Shown: positions 27,983 to 37,098, counted from the stretch's first letter. The stretch: 64,000 nt of DNA from Streptomyces sp. A3M-1-3 (GCF_024213665.1 NZ_JANAVP010000003.1:191531-255530), one strand, 5' to 3'. The notes: generated from the sequence alone by a model not told the origin. Numbers and translations: made by a program.

Positions 27983-28011
27983 GTAATGCCGACATCCTCT
28001 GTCCGCATTAC
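27983..28011. promoter_or_regulatory. Inverted repeat between divergent SDR and DUF4240 genes
   Basis: GTAATGC (27983-27989) and GCATTAC (28005-28011) are perfect arms separated by 15 bp, with partial inner symmetry (GAC and GTC). Location and shape suggest a dimeric regulator site, but no regulator gene adjoins it. Confidence 0.5.
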
Positions 28012-28062
28012 CCGGAGGTGCATGAGGTGGCGTCGGCCCCCGCCAACCACGATGCTTGACCC

Positions 28063-28587
28063 GTGATGATGGACGAGACGGAGTTCTGGGAGATCGTCGA
28101 CGGCACCCGGGCGGCCGCCGGGGGCGACCCCGAGGAACAGGCCGACCTGTTGGTCGAGCGCCTGATCCAGCTGGACCCCGACTCCGTGCTGGACTTCGCC
28201 CGGCACTTCGAGGCGCGCTACAACCGCGCGTACCGCTGGGACCTGTGGGGCGCGGCCTGGGTGATGCTCGACGGAGCCAGCGACGACGCCTTCGACTACT
28301 TCCGCTGCTGGCTCATCGGGCAGGGCCGGGAGGTCTTCGAGGGTGCGCTGCACGACCCGGACAGCCTCGCCGATCTCCTCGGCGAGTTCGACGAGGAGAT
28401 CGACGGGGACGGTGAGGAACTCGGTTACGCGGCGGACGAGGCGTACGAGCAGCTCACCGGAGTGGTCGCACCCGACCTGGGAATCCCGGGGCAGGCCGCG
28501 GAGCCGGAGGGTACGGCGATCGACTTCGAGAACGAAGCGGTTCTGGCCGAACGATTCCCCCGACTCTGGGACCGGTTCCGGCCATAA
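28063..28587 (+). CDS. DUF4240 domain protein
   Basis: 174 residues, strongly acidic. The block MDETEFWEIVDGTR, followed by RHFEARYNRAYRWDLWGAAW and FDYFRCWLIGQGREVFEGAL, is the DUF4240 pattern (found in many actinobacterial small cytoplasmic proteins). No catalytic residues are known. The end DFENEAVLAERFPRLWDRF is also typical. GTG 28063 gives MMMDE; a start one or two codons later is equally possible. Confidence 0.85.
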   Translation: MMMDETEFWEIVDGTRAAAGGDPEEQADLLVERLIQLDPDSVLDFARHFEARYNRAYRWDLWGAAWVMLDGASDDAFDYFRCWLIGQGREVFEGALHDPDSLADLLGEFDEEIDGDGEELGYAADEAYEQLTGVVAPDLGIPGQAAEPEGTAIDFENEAVLAERFPRLWDRFRP

Positions 28588-28608
28588 AGAGGAGGGGAAC
28601 CGGGCGGT

Positions 28609-29184
28609 TCAGAAGTGCGTGCCGCCGTCGATCCGGATCTCGGTGCCGGTGATGAACGCGCCGTCCTGCGACCCGAGCATGGCGACGACACCCGCCACCG
28701 TCTCGGGTCCCGCGAAACCGGCCCCGATCGCCGGGGCGAGCTTGGCGAACAGGCTCCAGTCGGTGTCCTCGGGCAGGCCGGGCCCCTTGCCGCTGGTCAT
28801 GTCGCTGGCGATGGAGCCGGGCGCGACGCAGACGGCGCGCAGGCCCTGCTTGCTGTACTCGGCGGCGATGGCATGGGTCATGGACTGGATGCCGCCCTTG
28901 CTCGCCGCGTACGCCGACATGTAGGGGTGCGCGAAGCTCGCGGAGGTCGAGCTGAAATTGACGACGACCGGCCGGTCGCCCGCCAGCAGCGCCGGGACCG
29001 ACTCGCGGATCATCAGGAAGGTACCGGTCAGGTTGACCGAGATGATCTGGTTCCAGAAGTCCAGGGTCGTCCGGTGGGTGTGCTCGGAGCGCAGGATGCC
29101 GGCCGCGTTGACCAGCACGTCCAGACCGCCGAGCGTCTGTACGAACTGACGGGTGGACTGCGCCTGCTGGACAGCTCCGCGCGG
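28609..29184 (-). pseudogene. SDR oxidoreductase, 5'-truncated
   Basis: The C-terminal two-thirds of a classical SDR: VLVNAAGILRSEHTH (NNAG equivalent), active-site Ser in NFSSTSASFAHP, Tyr and Lys in YMSAYAASKGG, and the closing FITGTEIRIDGGTHF. The N-terminal strand-helix with the GxxxGxG cofactor loop is missing; homology ends near 29165 where the PP2C gene stop begins. The first usable ATG/GTG (29118) would give 169 residues unable to hold NAD(P). It appears to be a deletion relic fused against its upstream neighbour. Confidence 0.8.
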
Positions 29185-30312
29185 TCACTGAGCTGCGGTG
29201 GCGGGTGCGGCGGCGGCCGACGTGACTCCCGGGGACAGCACCAGCAGAGCCACGTCGTCCGCCACGGCGCCCGCAAACCGGGACAGGTCCCGCCAGAGCG
29301 CGGTCGCCAGGGCGGCCGGGTCCGTCTCGAATTCCGCCGACAGGACCGGCAGCCGTTCCTCCAGCGGGTAGAAGGCGCCCGCTGCGTCCCGGGCCTCCGT
29401 CACCCCGTCGGTGTGGACCAGCACCCGGTCCCCCGGCTCCAGCCGTACGCTCGCCACCCGCGGCCCGGCCGGACCCGCCAGGCCGGCCAGCCCGAGGCCC
29501 AGCGGCGCGCCAGGTTCCGCGTCCAGCTCGGTCGCCGAGGCGCCGCGGAGCAGCAGCGGCGCGGGGTGCCCGCAGGAGACGATCCGTACCACCGGGGCGT
29601 CCGGCGGGAACTCCAGCAGCACGGCGGTCGCGAAGAGTTCGGCATGCTCCACGCCCGCCGAGTCGGCCACCAGCCGGCGGTCCAGCCGGGCCGCGACCGC
29701 GCCCAGTCCCGGGTCGTCGAGTACGGCTTCGCGGAAGGCGCCGAGCAGCGCGGCGACCGTCCCGACGGCCGCCAGGCCGTGCCCCTGGACGTCGCCGACC
29801 AGTGCCCGGACCCCGTACGGGCCCTCGCGTACGTCGTAGAGGTCACCGCCGACGAGGGTGCCGCGCTGGGCGGCCCGGTAGAGCCCGGCACAGCGCACCG
29901 GGCCGACCTGCTCAGGCAGTGGCGGCAGCACCGCCAGCTGGGCCGCCTCCGCCATGGTCCGTACGCTCACCAACTGGGCGTCCCGGTGCTGCCGTACCCA
30001 GGCGATGACCACGCTGAGCAGCGCGACGAAGGCCACGGTGACCAGGTCGCCGCTGCCCGCGCGGCCGACCTCGATGGCCGGCACGGCCAGCAGGATGAGC
30101 GTCACGCCGCCGAAGAGAGCGGTGCCCACCGCTCCGTACGCGAACGCGGCCACCGGCGGCAGCGCGGCGAGGAAGTACCCCAGTTCCACGGTCCGGGGGG
30201 TGGCGATCCGGGCGGCCGACAGACCGATCAGCAGGACGATGGGCAGCACACGTACCCAGCGCGGCGGCGGGGCTCCGCGCCGCCAGCCCGGTTCCTCGTC
30301 CATCCGGTCCAT
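29185..30312 (-). CDS. Membrane-anchored PP2C (SpoIIE/RsbU-type) protein phosphatase
   Basis: 375 residues. Four hydrophobic segments in the first ~110 residues, then a PP2C/SpoIIE domain: VGGDLYDVREGPYGV, GDVQGHGLAAVGTV, metal Asp in each, CGHPAPLLLRG, VLVHTDGVTEARD, and the late DDVALLVL. It dephosphorylates Ser/Thr on a partner, typically an anti-sigma antagonist, in response to an envelope signal. No anti-sigma or antagonist gene is adjacent, so the target is unknown. Its 3' end is directly joined to the SDR remnant. Confidence 0.92.
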   Translation of the reverse strand: MDRMDEEPGWRRGAPPPRWVRVLPIVLLIGLSAARIATPRTVELGYFLAALPPVAAFAYGAVGTALFGGVTLILLAVPAIEVGRAGSGDLVTVAFVALLSVVIAWVRQHRDAQLVSVRTMAEAAQLAVLPPLPEQVGPVRCAGLYRAAQRGTLVGGDLYDVREGPYGVRALVGDVQGHGLAAVGTVAALLGAFREAVLDDPGLGAVAARLDRRLVADSAGVEHAELFATAVLLEFPPDAPVVRIVSCGHPAPLLLRGASATELDAEPGAPLGLGLAGLAGPAGPRVASVRLEPGDRVLVHTDGVTEARDAAGAFYPLEERLPVLSAEFETDPAALATALWRDLSRFAGAVADDVALLVLSPGVTSAAAAPATAAQ

Positions 30313-30455
30313 CTCTCCAGCCTTGTACGCACCGGTCGGCGCCGCACCCCGGGCGGGCGGCCGGGCGGCCGGGCGGTCGGTCGGGTGGGCGGCCGGGGGC
30401 CCGTCGGGCTGCCCGTCGGGTGGCCGGGACCGCGCCGGAGGCCGACAGTGGTCCG

Positions 30456-31217
30456 GTGAGCAACGACGGGCCGCAGCCGCACGAGCCTCAGCCCCGCGAA
30501 CCGCAGCCCCGCGAACCGCAGCCGCACGAGCCGCACGCCGAGGGCATGAGCACGCGGTTGAACTGGCTGCGGGCCGCGGTGCTCGGCGCCAACGACGGCG
30601 TGACGTCGACCGCGGGACTCGTCGTCGGTGTCGCGGGAGCCGCAGGGTCGCGGGCGACCATCCTGGCGGCCGGGGTCGCCGGGATGCTGGCCGGTTCGCT
30701 GTCCATGGCGGCCGGCGAGTACGTCTCCGTCAGCTCCCAGCGGGACTCCGAGCGGGCCGCCCTGGACACCGAGCGCCAGGAGCTGGCCGAGGACCCGGAG
30801 GCCGAACTCGACGAACTGGCGCAGCTGTTGGAGGGGCGCGGGCTGAGCCCTGAGCTGGCCAGGGACGCCGCCGTACAGCTCACGGAACGTGACGCGCTGC
30901 GCGCCCACGCGCGCGTGGAGCTGGGGCTCGAACCGGACCAGTTGGCCAACCCCTGGCATGCGGCGGTCGCCAGCTTCGCCTCCTTCACGGTGGGCGCGCT
31001 GCTGCCGCTGCTCGCGATCGTGCTGCCACCGGCGGATCTGCGGCTGTCCGTGACGGTGGTCGCGGTGCTCTGCGCGCTGGCCCTGTGCGGCTGGGTCAGC
31101 GCCCGGCTGGGCGCGGCGCCGGTGGGCCGGGCGGTGCTCAGGAACGCGGCGGGCGGAGCGCTGGCGATGACGGCGACCTATGCGGTGGGGACGCTGCTGG
31201 ACGCCGGTGGCGTGTGA
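30456..31217 (+). CDS. VIT1/CCC1 family Fe2+/Mn2+ transporter
   Basis: 253 residues. After a Pro/His/Glu-rich N-terminus with short EPQPR-type repeats, the CCC1 fold follows: LRAAVLGANDGVTSTAGLVVG, GMLAGSLSMAAGEYVSVSSQ with the metal-site Glu, a charged helix bundle (AALDTERQELAEDPEAEL), and three C-terminal transmembrane segments. Members export or sequester iron and manganese. GTG 30456 is preferred; an ATG at 30546 would remove the repeat-rich tail. It is divergent from the PP2C gene. Confidence 0.9.
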   Translation: MSNDGPQPHEPQPREPQPREPQPHEPHAEGMSTRLNWLRAAVLGANDGVTSTAGLVVGVAGAAGSRATILAAGVAGMLAGSLSMAAGEYVSVSSQRDSERAALDTERQELAEDPEAELDELAQLLEGRGLSPELARDAAVQLTERDALRAHARVELGLEPDQLANPWHAAVASFASFTVGALLPLLAIVLPPADLRLSVTVVAVLCALALCGWVSARLGAAPVGRAVLRNAAGGALAMTATYAVGTLLDAGGV

Positions 31218-31243
31218 TCACCCGGTCGTGCCCACCCGGTGTC

Positions 31244-31281
31244 GATCATCCGGTGCTGATCATCCGGTGCTGATCATCCGG
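31244..31281. repeat. 14-bp tandem repeat
   Basis: GATCATCCGGTGCT occurs at 31244-31257 and 31258-31271, followed by a partial copy, GATCATCCGG, at 31272-31281. It fills the gap between convergent genes and runs into the last codons of the acetyltransferase. Confidence 0.85.
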
Positions 31282-31769
31282 CGAGAAGGCGGCCCATCAG
31301 GACGTCGTCCACGTAGTGGCCGTCGAGCAGGAACTCCCCCGGCAGCACGCCCTCCACCCCGAACCCCTCGGACGCGTACAGCCGTCGCGCCGGGGTGTTG
31401 GGGCCGAGGACCCGAAGGGTGATCCGGCTCGCGCCGCGGCGGCGGGCCTCGGCGCAGGCGGCCCGCAGCAGTGACCGGCCCAGACCGCGGCCACGCGCCC
31501 GGTCGGCGACGGCGAGGCCCTGGATCTGGAGCACATGCGCGTTGGCGGCGAGCGGGGTGGGCGGGCCGAGCCGGATGTAGCCGGCGACCAGCCCGTCGTA
31601 CTCGGCGACCAGGTAGTCGGTGGGAGGGTGCCGCTCGTCGAAGAACGGGTCGTACGGCGGCTGCGGCTCGGGCATTACCGCGGTGCAGCGGGGACCAGGT
31701 GGCACGGTCGAGTTCGGCGAGTGCGTCGTCGTCTCCGGCGCGGGCGGGACGTATGTGCGGCTCGGACAC
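31274..31769 (-). pseudogene. GNAT acetyltransferase with an internal frameshift
   Basis: Two frames together form one GNAT protein. The first part (SEPHIRPARAGDDDALAELD, from GTG 31769) is the usual N-terminus; the second (PPYDPFFDERHPPTDYLVAEY, then VLQIQGLAVADRARGRGLG and RRLYASEGFGVEGV) carries the acetyl-CoA site. They join near 31678-31685, where removal of one C from CACCGCGG restores a single frame. Either the gene is inactivated or the base is a sequencing error. An internal ATG at 31675 could still start a product lacking beta-1. Confidence 0.75.
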
Positions 31770-31816
31770 GCCGGCCACAGTGCCAGACGGGGGCCGGGCC
31801 GGGCAGGATGGGGCTC

Positions 31817-32707
31817 ATGCGCATCGCAGTCACCGGCTCGACCGGGCTCATCGGCAAGGCACTCGTACGCTCGCTGCGCGCGGATGGACACGAGGTGGTC
31901 CGCCTGGTGCGACACGCCGCCGGGGCGCCGGACGAGGTCGAGTGGGACCCCCGGCGCCAGTACGTCGACACGCGAGGGCTCATGAGCTGCGAGGCCGTGG
32001 TGCACCTGGCCGGGGCCGGGGTGGGCGAGCACCGCTGGAACGAGGAGTGGAAGAAGGAGATCCGGGACAGCAGGGTGCTCGGGACGGCAGCGGTGGCCGA
32101 GGCCCTGGCCTCCCTGGACGTCCCGCCGAAGGTGCTGGTCAGCGGCTCGGCCATCGGCTACTACGGCGATACGGGCGACCGCGCGGTGGACGAGGACGCG
32201 CCTCCCGGAGACGGTTTCATGGCCGACGTGTGTGTGGAGTGGGAAGGGGCCGCGGCGGCGGCCGAGGAGGCCGGCGTACGCACGGTCTTCGCCCGCACCG
32301 GACTGGTGGTGGCGAGCGAGGGCGGCGCCTGGGGCAGGCTCTTCCCGCTGTTCAGGGCGGGGCTCGGCGGGCGGCTCGGGAACGGCCGCCAGTTCTGGAG
32401 CTATATCTCCATGCACGACGAGATCGCGGCGCTGCGCCACATCATCGACACCGAGTCACTGGCCGGCCCGGTGAACCTGACGGGGCCTCAGCCGCTCACC
32501 AACCGGGAGGTGACGCGGGCGATGGGGCGGGTACTGCACCGGCCCACGCTGTTCGCCGCTCCCGCGCCGGCGATGCGCCTCGTGCTCGGCGAGTTCGCCG
32601 ATGACGTGCTGGGCAGCCAGCGCGTACTGCCCACGCGGCTGCTGGAATCCGGGTTCTCCTTCGCCTTCCCGGAGATCGACGAGGCGGTGCGGGCGGCGCT
32701 GCGCTGA
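31817..32707 (+). CDS. TIGR01777 family NAD(P)-dependent epimerase-like protein
   Basis: 296 residues. Extended-SDR fold with the cofactor loop TGSTGLIGKALVRSL, RHLAGAGVGEHRWNEEWKKE typical of the TIGR01777 group, VSGSAIGYYGDTGD with an active-site Tyr, and a C-terminal DUF1731 block (LFAAPAPAMRLVLGEFADDVL, LPTRLLESGF). Substrate unknown; members are linked to SulA-like cell-division or nucleotide-sugar roles without proof. ATG 31817 was chosen because upstream sequence is antisense to the GNAT gene. Confidence 0.9.
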   Translation: MRIAVTGSTGLIGKALVRSLRADGHEVVRLVRHAAGAPDEVEWDPRRQYVDTRGLMSCEAVVHLAGAGVGEHRWNEEWKKEIRDSRVLGTAAVAEALASLDVPPKVLVSGSAIGYYGDTGDRAVDEDAPPGDGFMADVCVEWEGAAAAAEEAGVRTVFARTGLVVASEGGAWGRLFPLFRAGLGGRLGNGRQFWSYISMHDEIAALRHIIDTESLAGPVNLTGPQPLTNREVTRAMGRVLHRPTLFAAPAPAMRLVLGEFADDVLGSQRVLPTRLLESGFSFAFPEIDEAVRAALR

Positions 32708-32726
32708 GGCAGGGGGGTGAGCGGCT

Positions 32727-32842
32727 GCGCAACCGAGCGCGAAGGCGAGCGCGCAACCGAGCGCGAAGGCCGCGAGCGCGAAGGCCGCGAGCGCGCAGAT
32801 GCAGCCGACCGTGAATGCAGCCGACCGCGAATGCAGCCGACC
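32727..32842. repeat. Two families of short tandem repeats
   Basis: A 20-bp unit, GCGCAACCGAGCGCGAAGGC, occurs at 32727-32746 and 32751-32770, with partial copies to ~32795. A 16-bp unit starting ATGCAGCCGACC occurs three times from 32799. The rest of the 314-bp gap to the next gene holds no gene I can support. Confidence 0.85.
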
Positions 32843-33021
32843 AGAGCCGACCGCCACTGACCGAATCACTCTCCCTGTGCGACCGGTGTGCGCCGATGCC
32901 CGGTCGGTGCGCGACTGTGTCCGACCGGAACCACTTCTACTCTCGTCCGGACTCGGGTATTCCCGGGGCCTGTTGGGGGAAGGACGACCCCACCAGCCGC
33001 GCCGACCTCGGGGAGGGGCAC

Positions 33022-34332
33022 GTGCTCAGCAGCGCACACCACGCGGATGTCGTCATTGTGGGAGCCGGAGTCGCAGGACTGTCGGCGGCACACCAGCTCA
33101 TCAACGCCGGAGTAACCGTCACCGTGCTGGAGGCCGCCGCCTGTCCGGGCGGCCGTATGGCCACCGAGCGGATCGACGGGTTCCGGCTCGACCGGATCGG
33201 CCAGTTGCTCAGTACGTCGTACCCCGAGCTGCGCCGCACGCCGGGGCTCGACGGCCTGGCCCTGCGCCCCTTCTCCCCCGGCGTCCTCGTCCACAGCGAG
33301 GGCCGTCACCTCCGGGCAGGCGAAGCGGGGAGCGCGCGGGGCGCACTTACTGCCGCGCGCGCCCTTGCGAGCGCCCCGCGCCCGCCCTTGGGCGGCGCGC
33401 TCGACCAGGCCAGGCTCGGTGCGGCACTCGGCCGCATCGCCTCGATGCCCACCGAGCGGCTACTGGCCCGCCCCGAACGGCGCGCGCTCGAAGCGCTCGC
33501 CGGCCGTGGCCTGCCGCAGCGCACGGTCAACGGCTTCCTGCGGCCGCTGCTCTCGGCCCTGCTCTGCGACCCGGAACTCACCACCTCCAGTCGGTGTGCC
33601 GACCTCGCGCTGCGCGGGTTCGCGCGCGGCCGGCTCTGCGTGCCGGAGGGCGGCGCGGCGGCTCTCCCGGAGCGCCTGGCGGCGGCACTTCCGCCGGGAA
33701 CCGTCCGGACGGGCGTACGCGTCCGGTCCGTCTCCATCAGCTCTGTCGTCACCGAGGACCACGGCGAATTCGGCTGCCGTTCCGTGCTGTTGGCGACGGG
33801 GGCACGGGCCGCGGCCGGGCTGCTGCCGGGGCTGCGGGTGCCCGGCTTCCACCCGGTGACGGTGCTGCACCATGCCGCACCCGTGCCGCCGCTGGCCGAG
33901 CCCGCGCTGCTGCTGGACGCCGACCGGCGCGGGCCGGTGGCGCACACCGCCGTCATGAGCGAGGTCGACCCGACGCGCGCCCCGCACGGGCGCGCGCTGG
34001 TCTCCTCCACGGTGCTCGGCACCCCGCCCCCGGCGGGGGACCTGGACCCCACGGTCCGCGCCCATCTGACCGCGCTGTACGGCACCGGGACGGACGACTG
34101 GGAACTCCTCGCGGTCCACCACACCCCGGAGGCGGTCCCGGCCATGCCCCCGGCCCACGACCTGCGCCGCCCGGTGCGCGTACTGGCCGGCCTGTACGTC
34201 TGCGGCGACCACCGGGACACCAGCACGGTCCAGGGAGCCCTGTTCTCGGGCCGCCGCGCCGCGCAATCCCTCCTGGCGGACCTGGGAATCCGCCCCGAGT
34301 ACGGCCCGGTCCCCCTCCCAGCGGCGGCGTAG
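33022..34332 (+). CDS. FAD-dependent amine oxidase/phytoene-desaturase-like protein
   Basis: 436 residues. FAD-binding VVIVGAGVAGLSAAHQL, the second-glycine motif CPGGRMATER, and the C-terminal YVCGDHRDTSTVQGALFSG where flavin contacts are closed. The mid part (RTVNGFLRPLLSALLCDPEL) is like the monotopic desaturase group of amine oxidases. No carotenoid genes are nearby, so a pigment role is not supported. GTG 33022 has GGGAGG at the right distance; upstream ATGs at 32799 and 32815 fall inside tandem repeats. Confidence 0.9.
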   Translation: MLSSAHHADVVIVGAGVAGLSAAHQLINAGVTVTVLEAAACPGGRMATERIDGFRLDRIGQLLSTSYPELRRTPGLDGLALRPFSPGVLVHSEGRHLRAGEAGSARGALTAARALASAPRPPLGGALDQARLGAALGRIASMPTERLLARPERRALEALAGRGLPQRTVNGFLRPLLSALLCDPELTTSSRCADLALRGFARGRLCVPEGGAAALPERLAAALPPGTVRTGVRVRSVSISSVVTEDHGEFGCRSVLLATGARAAAGLLPGLRVPGFHPVTVLHHAAPVPPLAEPALLLDADRRGPVAHTAVMSEVDPTRAPHGRALVSSTVLGTPPPAGDLDPTVRAHLTALYGTGTDDWELLAVHHTPEAVPAMPPAHDLRRPVRVLAGLYVCGDHRDTSTVQGALFSGRRAAQSLLADLGIRPEYGPVPLPAAA

Positions 34333-34606
34333 CGGTGCCCCACCGGGGGCAAGCCCCCAGCCCCACCCCGCCCGCTCCGCAACGCGGGCCCTCGGGGGGA
34401 CGGAACCCGGCCCGGCCCCGTGTCCCCGCCCCTCGGCGCGGAGGCCTCACGGTACGGAAGCCAAGCGCCGCTGCCACGGCAGCCCGGCAGGAGCCCGCAC
34501 CTCCCGACGCTCCCGAACGGGCGGGCGGGAGACCCCGCCCGCCGCAAGGCGGGCACACCACCCACCGACCCGCAGCCGGAAACGCACCCGGCACGGCCGG
34601 CCCGCG
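34333..34606. terminator. Convergent intergenic region with terminator hairpins
   Basis: 274 bp between convergent genes. A 10-bp perfect stem, GGCGGGCGGG (34520-34529) with its complement at 34534-34543, probably terminates transcription. Near 34342-34358 there is another GC-rich hairpin (GGGGGCAAGCCCCC) resembling the dispersed mini-repeats at aceE and glnII. Confidence 0.6.
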
Positions 34607-36073
34607 TCAGCCCATCGCCGCCACGCGGTCGCGATAGCCCCGGACCGCCGCCACGTCCCGGTACGGCTCCAGGCGGCGCTCAAAGTCCCGTACGTACTCC
34701 AGCGCCCGCACCGACCGCATCTCCATCGACTGCTGCGCCGCCTCCGCCCCCAGCGCGCACGCCTGCTCGAGCTCCCCCAGGCCGAGCCGGGCCGTGGCCA
34801 GTACCACCCGGCAGAAGAGCCGACTGCGCGCGAACGCGGGCCCGCGCAGTTGCAGCGAGCGCTCCGCGTACTGCGCGGCGGCCCGGTACTGCTGCAGATC
34901 CCGGTAGCTGTGGGCGAACTCGTCCGCGAGCTGCGCCTCGTCGAAGAAGCGCGCCCAGTGCGGTACGTCGTCGCCTGGCCGCGCCGCCTCCAGCGCCCGT
35001 TCCGCCCGTACGAGCGAGGCCGTGCATGCCCGCACCTCCCCCAGCACGCCGTGCCCCCGCGCCTCCACCGCGTGCAGCAGCGCCTGCACCACCGGCGGGG
35101 CGCCCGTGCCGACGCCCTGCTGGGCGACCCGGGCCAGCTGTACGGCCTCCCGCCCGTGGCCCAGATACACGGCCTGGCGGCTCATCGTGACCAGCACATA
35201 CGACCCGTATGCCCGGTCACCGGCCGCCTGCGCGAGCCGCAGCGCCTGGACGAAGTAGCGCTGGGCGAGGCCGTGCGCGGCGATGTCGTACGACGTCCAG
35301 CCGGCCAGCCGGGTCAGATCGGCGGCGGCGGCGAAGAGGCGCCGCCCGGTCGCCTCCCCGTACGTCCCGCGCAGCATCGGCTCGGCCTCGTGCTCCAGAT
35401 AGCGCACCAGCGCCTGCCGGGCATGGCCGCCGCCGTACGCGTCGTCGAGTGTGCGGAAGAGTTCGCCGACCGAGCGCAGGGCGGCGATGTCGCCACCTGT
35501 GACCCGCTGGCCGGGCCCGCGGTCGATCTGCCGCTGCCGGGGCACGGAGGGAGGCACGGAGGGAGCCACCGAGGGCCGTCCCTGCGTGGGGATGAGCCCT
35601 CCGGGCACCGGGACCTCGCCGCGCCCCACCCGCTCATCGGCGCGGCCGATCAGCCAGTCCCGGCTGGGCACCACCAGACCCGCCGGGGTGAAGGCGATCT
35701 TGCGCAGTTCCGCATGGCTGCCGGAGTCCTTGCGCCACAGTCCGCTGGCGATGTCGACGGCCTCCTCGGGGGTGGCCGCGAACTCCAGCCCCGCGTAGAC
35801 CGGAGCGCACGCGTCCAGCCCCAGGTCCTGCGCCGACAGCCGCCACCCGAGCCGGCGGGTGAAGACCTCGGCGATCAGGGCGGGCGTGGTTCCGCGCGGC
35901 TGCTGGCCGCGCAGCCAGCGGGTCACCGACGTCTTGTCGTACCGCAGGTCGAGGCCGTGCTCGAGACCGAGCTGGTCGACCCGGCGGGCAAGCCCTGCAT
36001 TGGAGAACCCCGCTTCTGCGATGAGCGCGGCGAGCTGTCGGTTGGGGATGCGCTGCGGAGGTCGTTCCGTCAT
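34607..36073 (-). CDS. NsdA-like HTH/TPR regulator
   Basis: 488 residues. The N-terminus (IPNRQLAALIAEAGFSNAGLARRVDQL, SVTRWLRGQQPRGTTPALIAEVFT) is a helix-turn-helix resembling the start of NsdA/NsdB-type Streptomyces proteins. The C-terminal ~280 residues form tetratricopeptide-like helical repeats (ALVRYLEHEAEPMLRG, HWARFFDEAQLADEFAHSY). Relatives repress sporulation and antibiotic production. No regulatory partner is adjacent. The divergent lipB starts 206 bp away. Confidence 0.8.
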   Translation of the reverse strand: MTERPPQRIPNRQLAALIAEAGFSNAGLARRVDQLGLEHGLDLRYDKTSVTRWLRGQQPRGTTPALIAEVFTRRLGWRLSAQDLGLDACAPVYAGLEFAATPEEAVDIASGLWRKDSGSHAELRKIAFTPAGLVVPSRDWLIGRADERVGRGEVPVPGGLIPTQGRPSVAPSVPPSVPRQRQIDRGPGQRVTGGDIAALRSVGELFRTLDDAYGGGHARQALVRYLEHEAEPMLRGTYGEATGRRLFAAAADLTRLAGWTSYDIAAHGLAQRYFVQALRLAQAAGDRAYGSYVLVTMSRQAVYLGHGREAVQLARVAQQGVGTGAPPVVQALLHAVEARGHGVLGEVRACTASLVRAERALEAARPGDDVPHWARFFDEAQLADEFAHSYRDLQQYRAAAQYAERSLQLRGPAFARSRLFCRVVLATARLGLGELEQACALGAEAAQQSMEMRSVRALEYVRDFERRLEPYRDVAAVRGYRDRVAAMG

Positions 36074-36279
36074 CAGCTGTACCGGTCTCCTGCCTTCTGG
36101 GCCGGGAACAGCCCTTTGATCGGCGCGAATTTAGCGGCCCTCCGCGCCCGCGCTGCCACCTTCGCCCCACATTCATCCGATCGTGTGAGGATTGCCCCTC
36201 AGGCTGACGGGAATGGCGTGCCCGTACAGTGGCTTGAAGGCGGATGAGTGCACGGTGAACCTTCTAAGGAGGCGCTGCA

Positions 36280-37098
36280 GTGACTGAGCTGCGGTTTGTC
36301 CATCTGGGATTCGGCGCGGACGCCGTCGAGTACCAGGCAGCCTGGAATGAGCAGCGCCGGGTGCACGCCGCCCGGTTCGCGGACGACATCGAGGACACCT
36401 GCCTGCTGCTGGAGCACCCGCCGGTATACACGGCCGGCCGGCGCACGGCCGAGAACGAGCGCCCCTTGGACGGCACCCCGGTCGTCGACGTCGACCGCGG
36501 CGGCAAGATCACCTGGCACGGACCCGGCCAGCTGGTGGGCTACCCGATCATGAAGCTGCCGCGACCGGTGGACGTGGTCGCCCATGTGCGCCGGCTCGAG
36601 GAAGCCCTCATCCGTACGGCCGCGGACTTCGGCCTGGAGACCACCCGGCTCGAGGGCCGCAGCGGTGTGTGGGTGCTGGGCGACCCGGTCGAGGAGCGTC
36701 CCGCGTTCGGCGGCCTCTCCCTCGACTTCACCGCGTCGGTTCTGGACCCGCGCCTGGCGGACGAGGAGTTCGACCCGCGGCTGAACGGGCCGGAGTACGC
36801 CCCGTCCAACGCCGGCCAGCGCCGCGAGGACCGCAAGCTGGCCGCGATCGGCATCCGGGTCGCCAAGGGCGTCACGATGCACGGCTTCGCGCTGAACGTG
36901 AACCCGGACAACACCTGGTTCGACCGGATCGTGCCGTGTGGCATCCGCGACGCGGGCGTCACCTCGCTCTCGAACGAGCTGGGCCGCGAGATCACCATCG
37001 CCGAGGTGGTTCCGGTGGCCGAGAAGCACCTGCGGGAGGTCCTGGAGACCGCGGACCTGCGGCCGCGGGAAGTGGAAGCCGCGGTCCGCACCGCCTGA
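36280..37098 (+). CDS. lipB: Octanoyl-[ACP]:protein octanoyltransferase
   Basis: 272 residues. Signatures are the N-terminal [15 protein letters not shown], the conserved [17 protein letters not shown], the lysine in [21 protein letters not shown], and the catalytic Cys in [14 protein letters not shown] near residue 220. LipB moves octanoate from ACP to the E2 and GcvH lipoyl lysines, after which LipA inserts sulfur. GTG 36280 follows AAGGAGG. Confidence 0.96.
   Translation: MTELRFVHLGFGADAVEYQAAWNEQRRVHAARFADDIEDTCLLLEHPPVYTAGRRTAENERPLDGTPVVDVDRGGKITWHGPGQLVGYPIMKLPRPVDVVAHVRRLEEALIRTAADFGLETTRLEGRSGVWVLGDPVEERPAFGGLSLDFTASVLDPRLADEEFDPRLNGPEYAPSNAGQRREDRKLAAIGIRVAKGVTMHGFALNVNPDNTWFDRIVPCGIRDAGVTSLSNELGREITIAEVVPVAEKHLREVLETADLRPREVEAAVRTA

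Noticed and set aside
28615..30459. 614-residue plus-strand frame over the PP2C and SDR genes
   Set aside because: Antisense shadow with no recognisable domain; phosphatase motifs are all on the minus strand.
32727..32842. Tandem repeats considered as a CRISPR array
   Set aside because: Units are 16-20 bp and directly abutting or with 4-bp gaps, without unique spacers, and no cas genes are present.
32799..33021. Upstream ATGs (32799, 32815) as the start of the FAD-dependent enzyme
   Set aside because: Both ATGs are inside 16-bp repeats, the encoded residues are not enzyme-like, and GTG 33022 has a strong ribosome site before the FAD motif.
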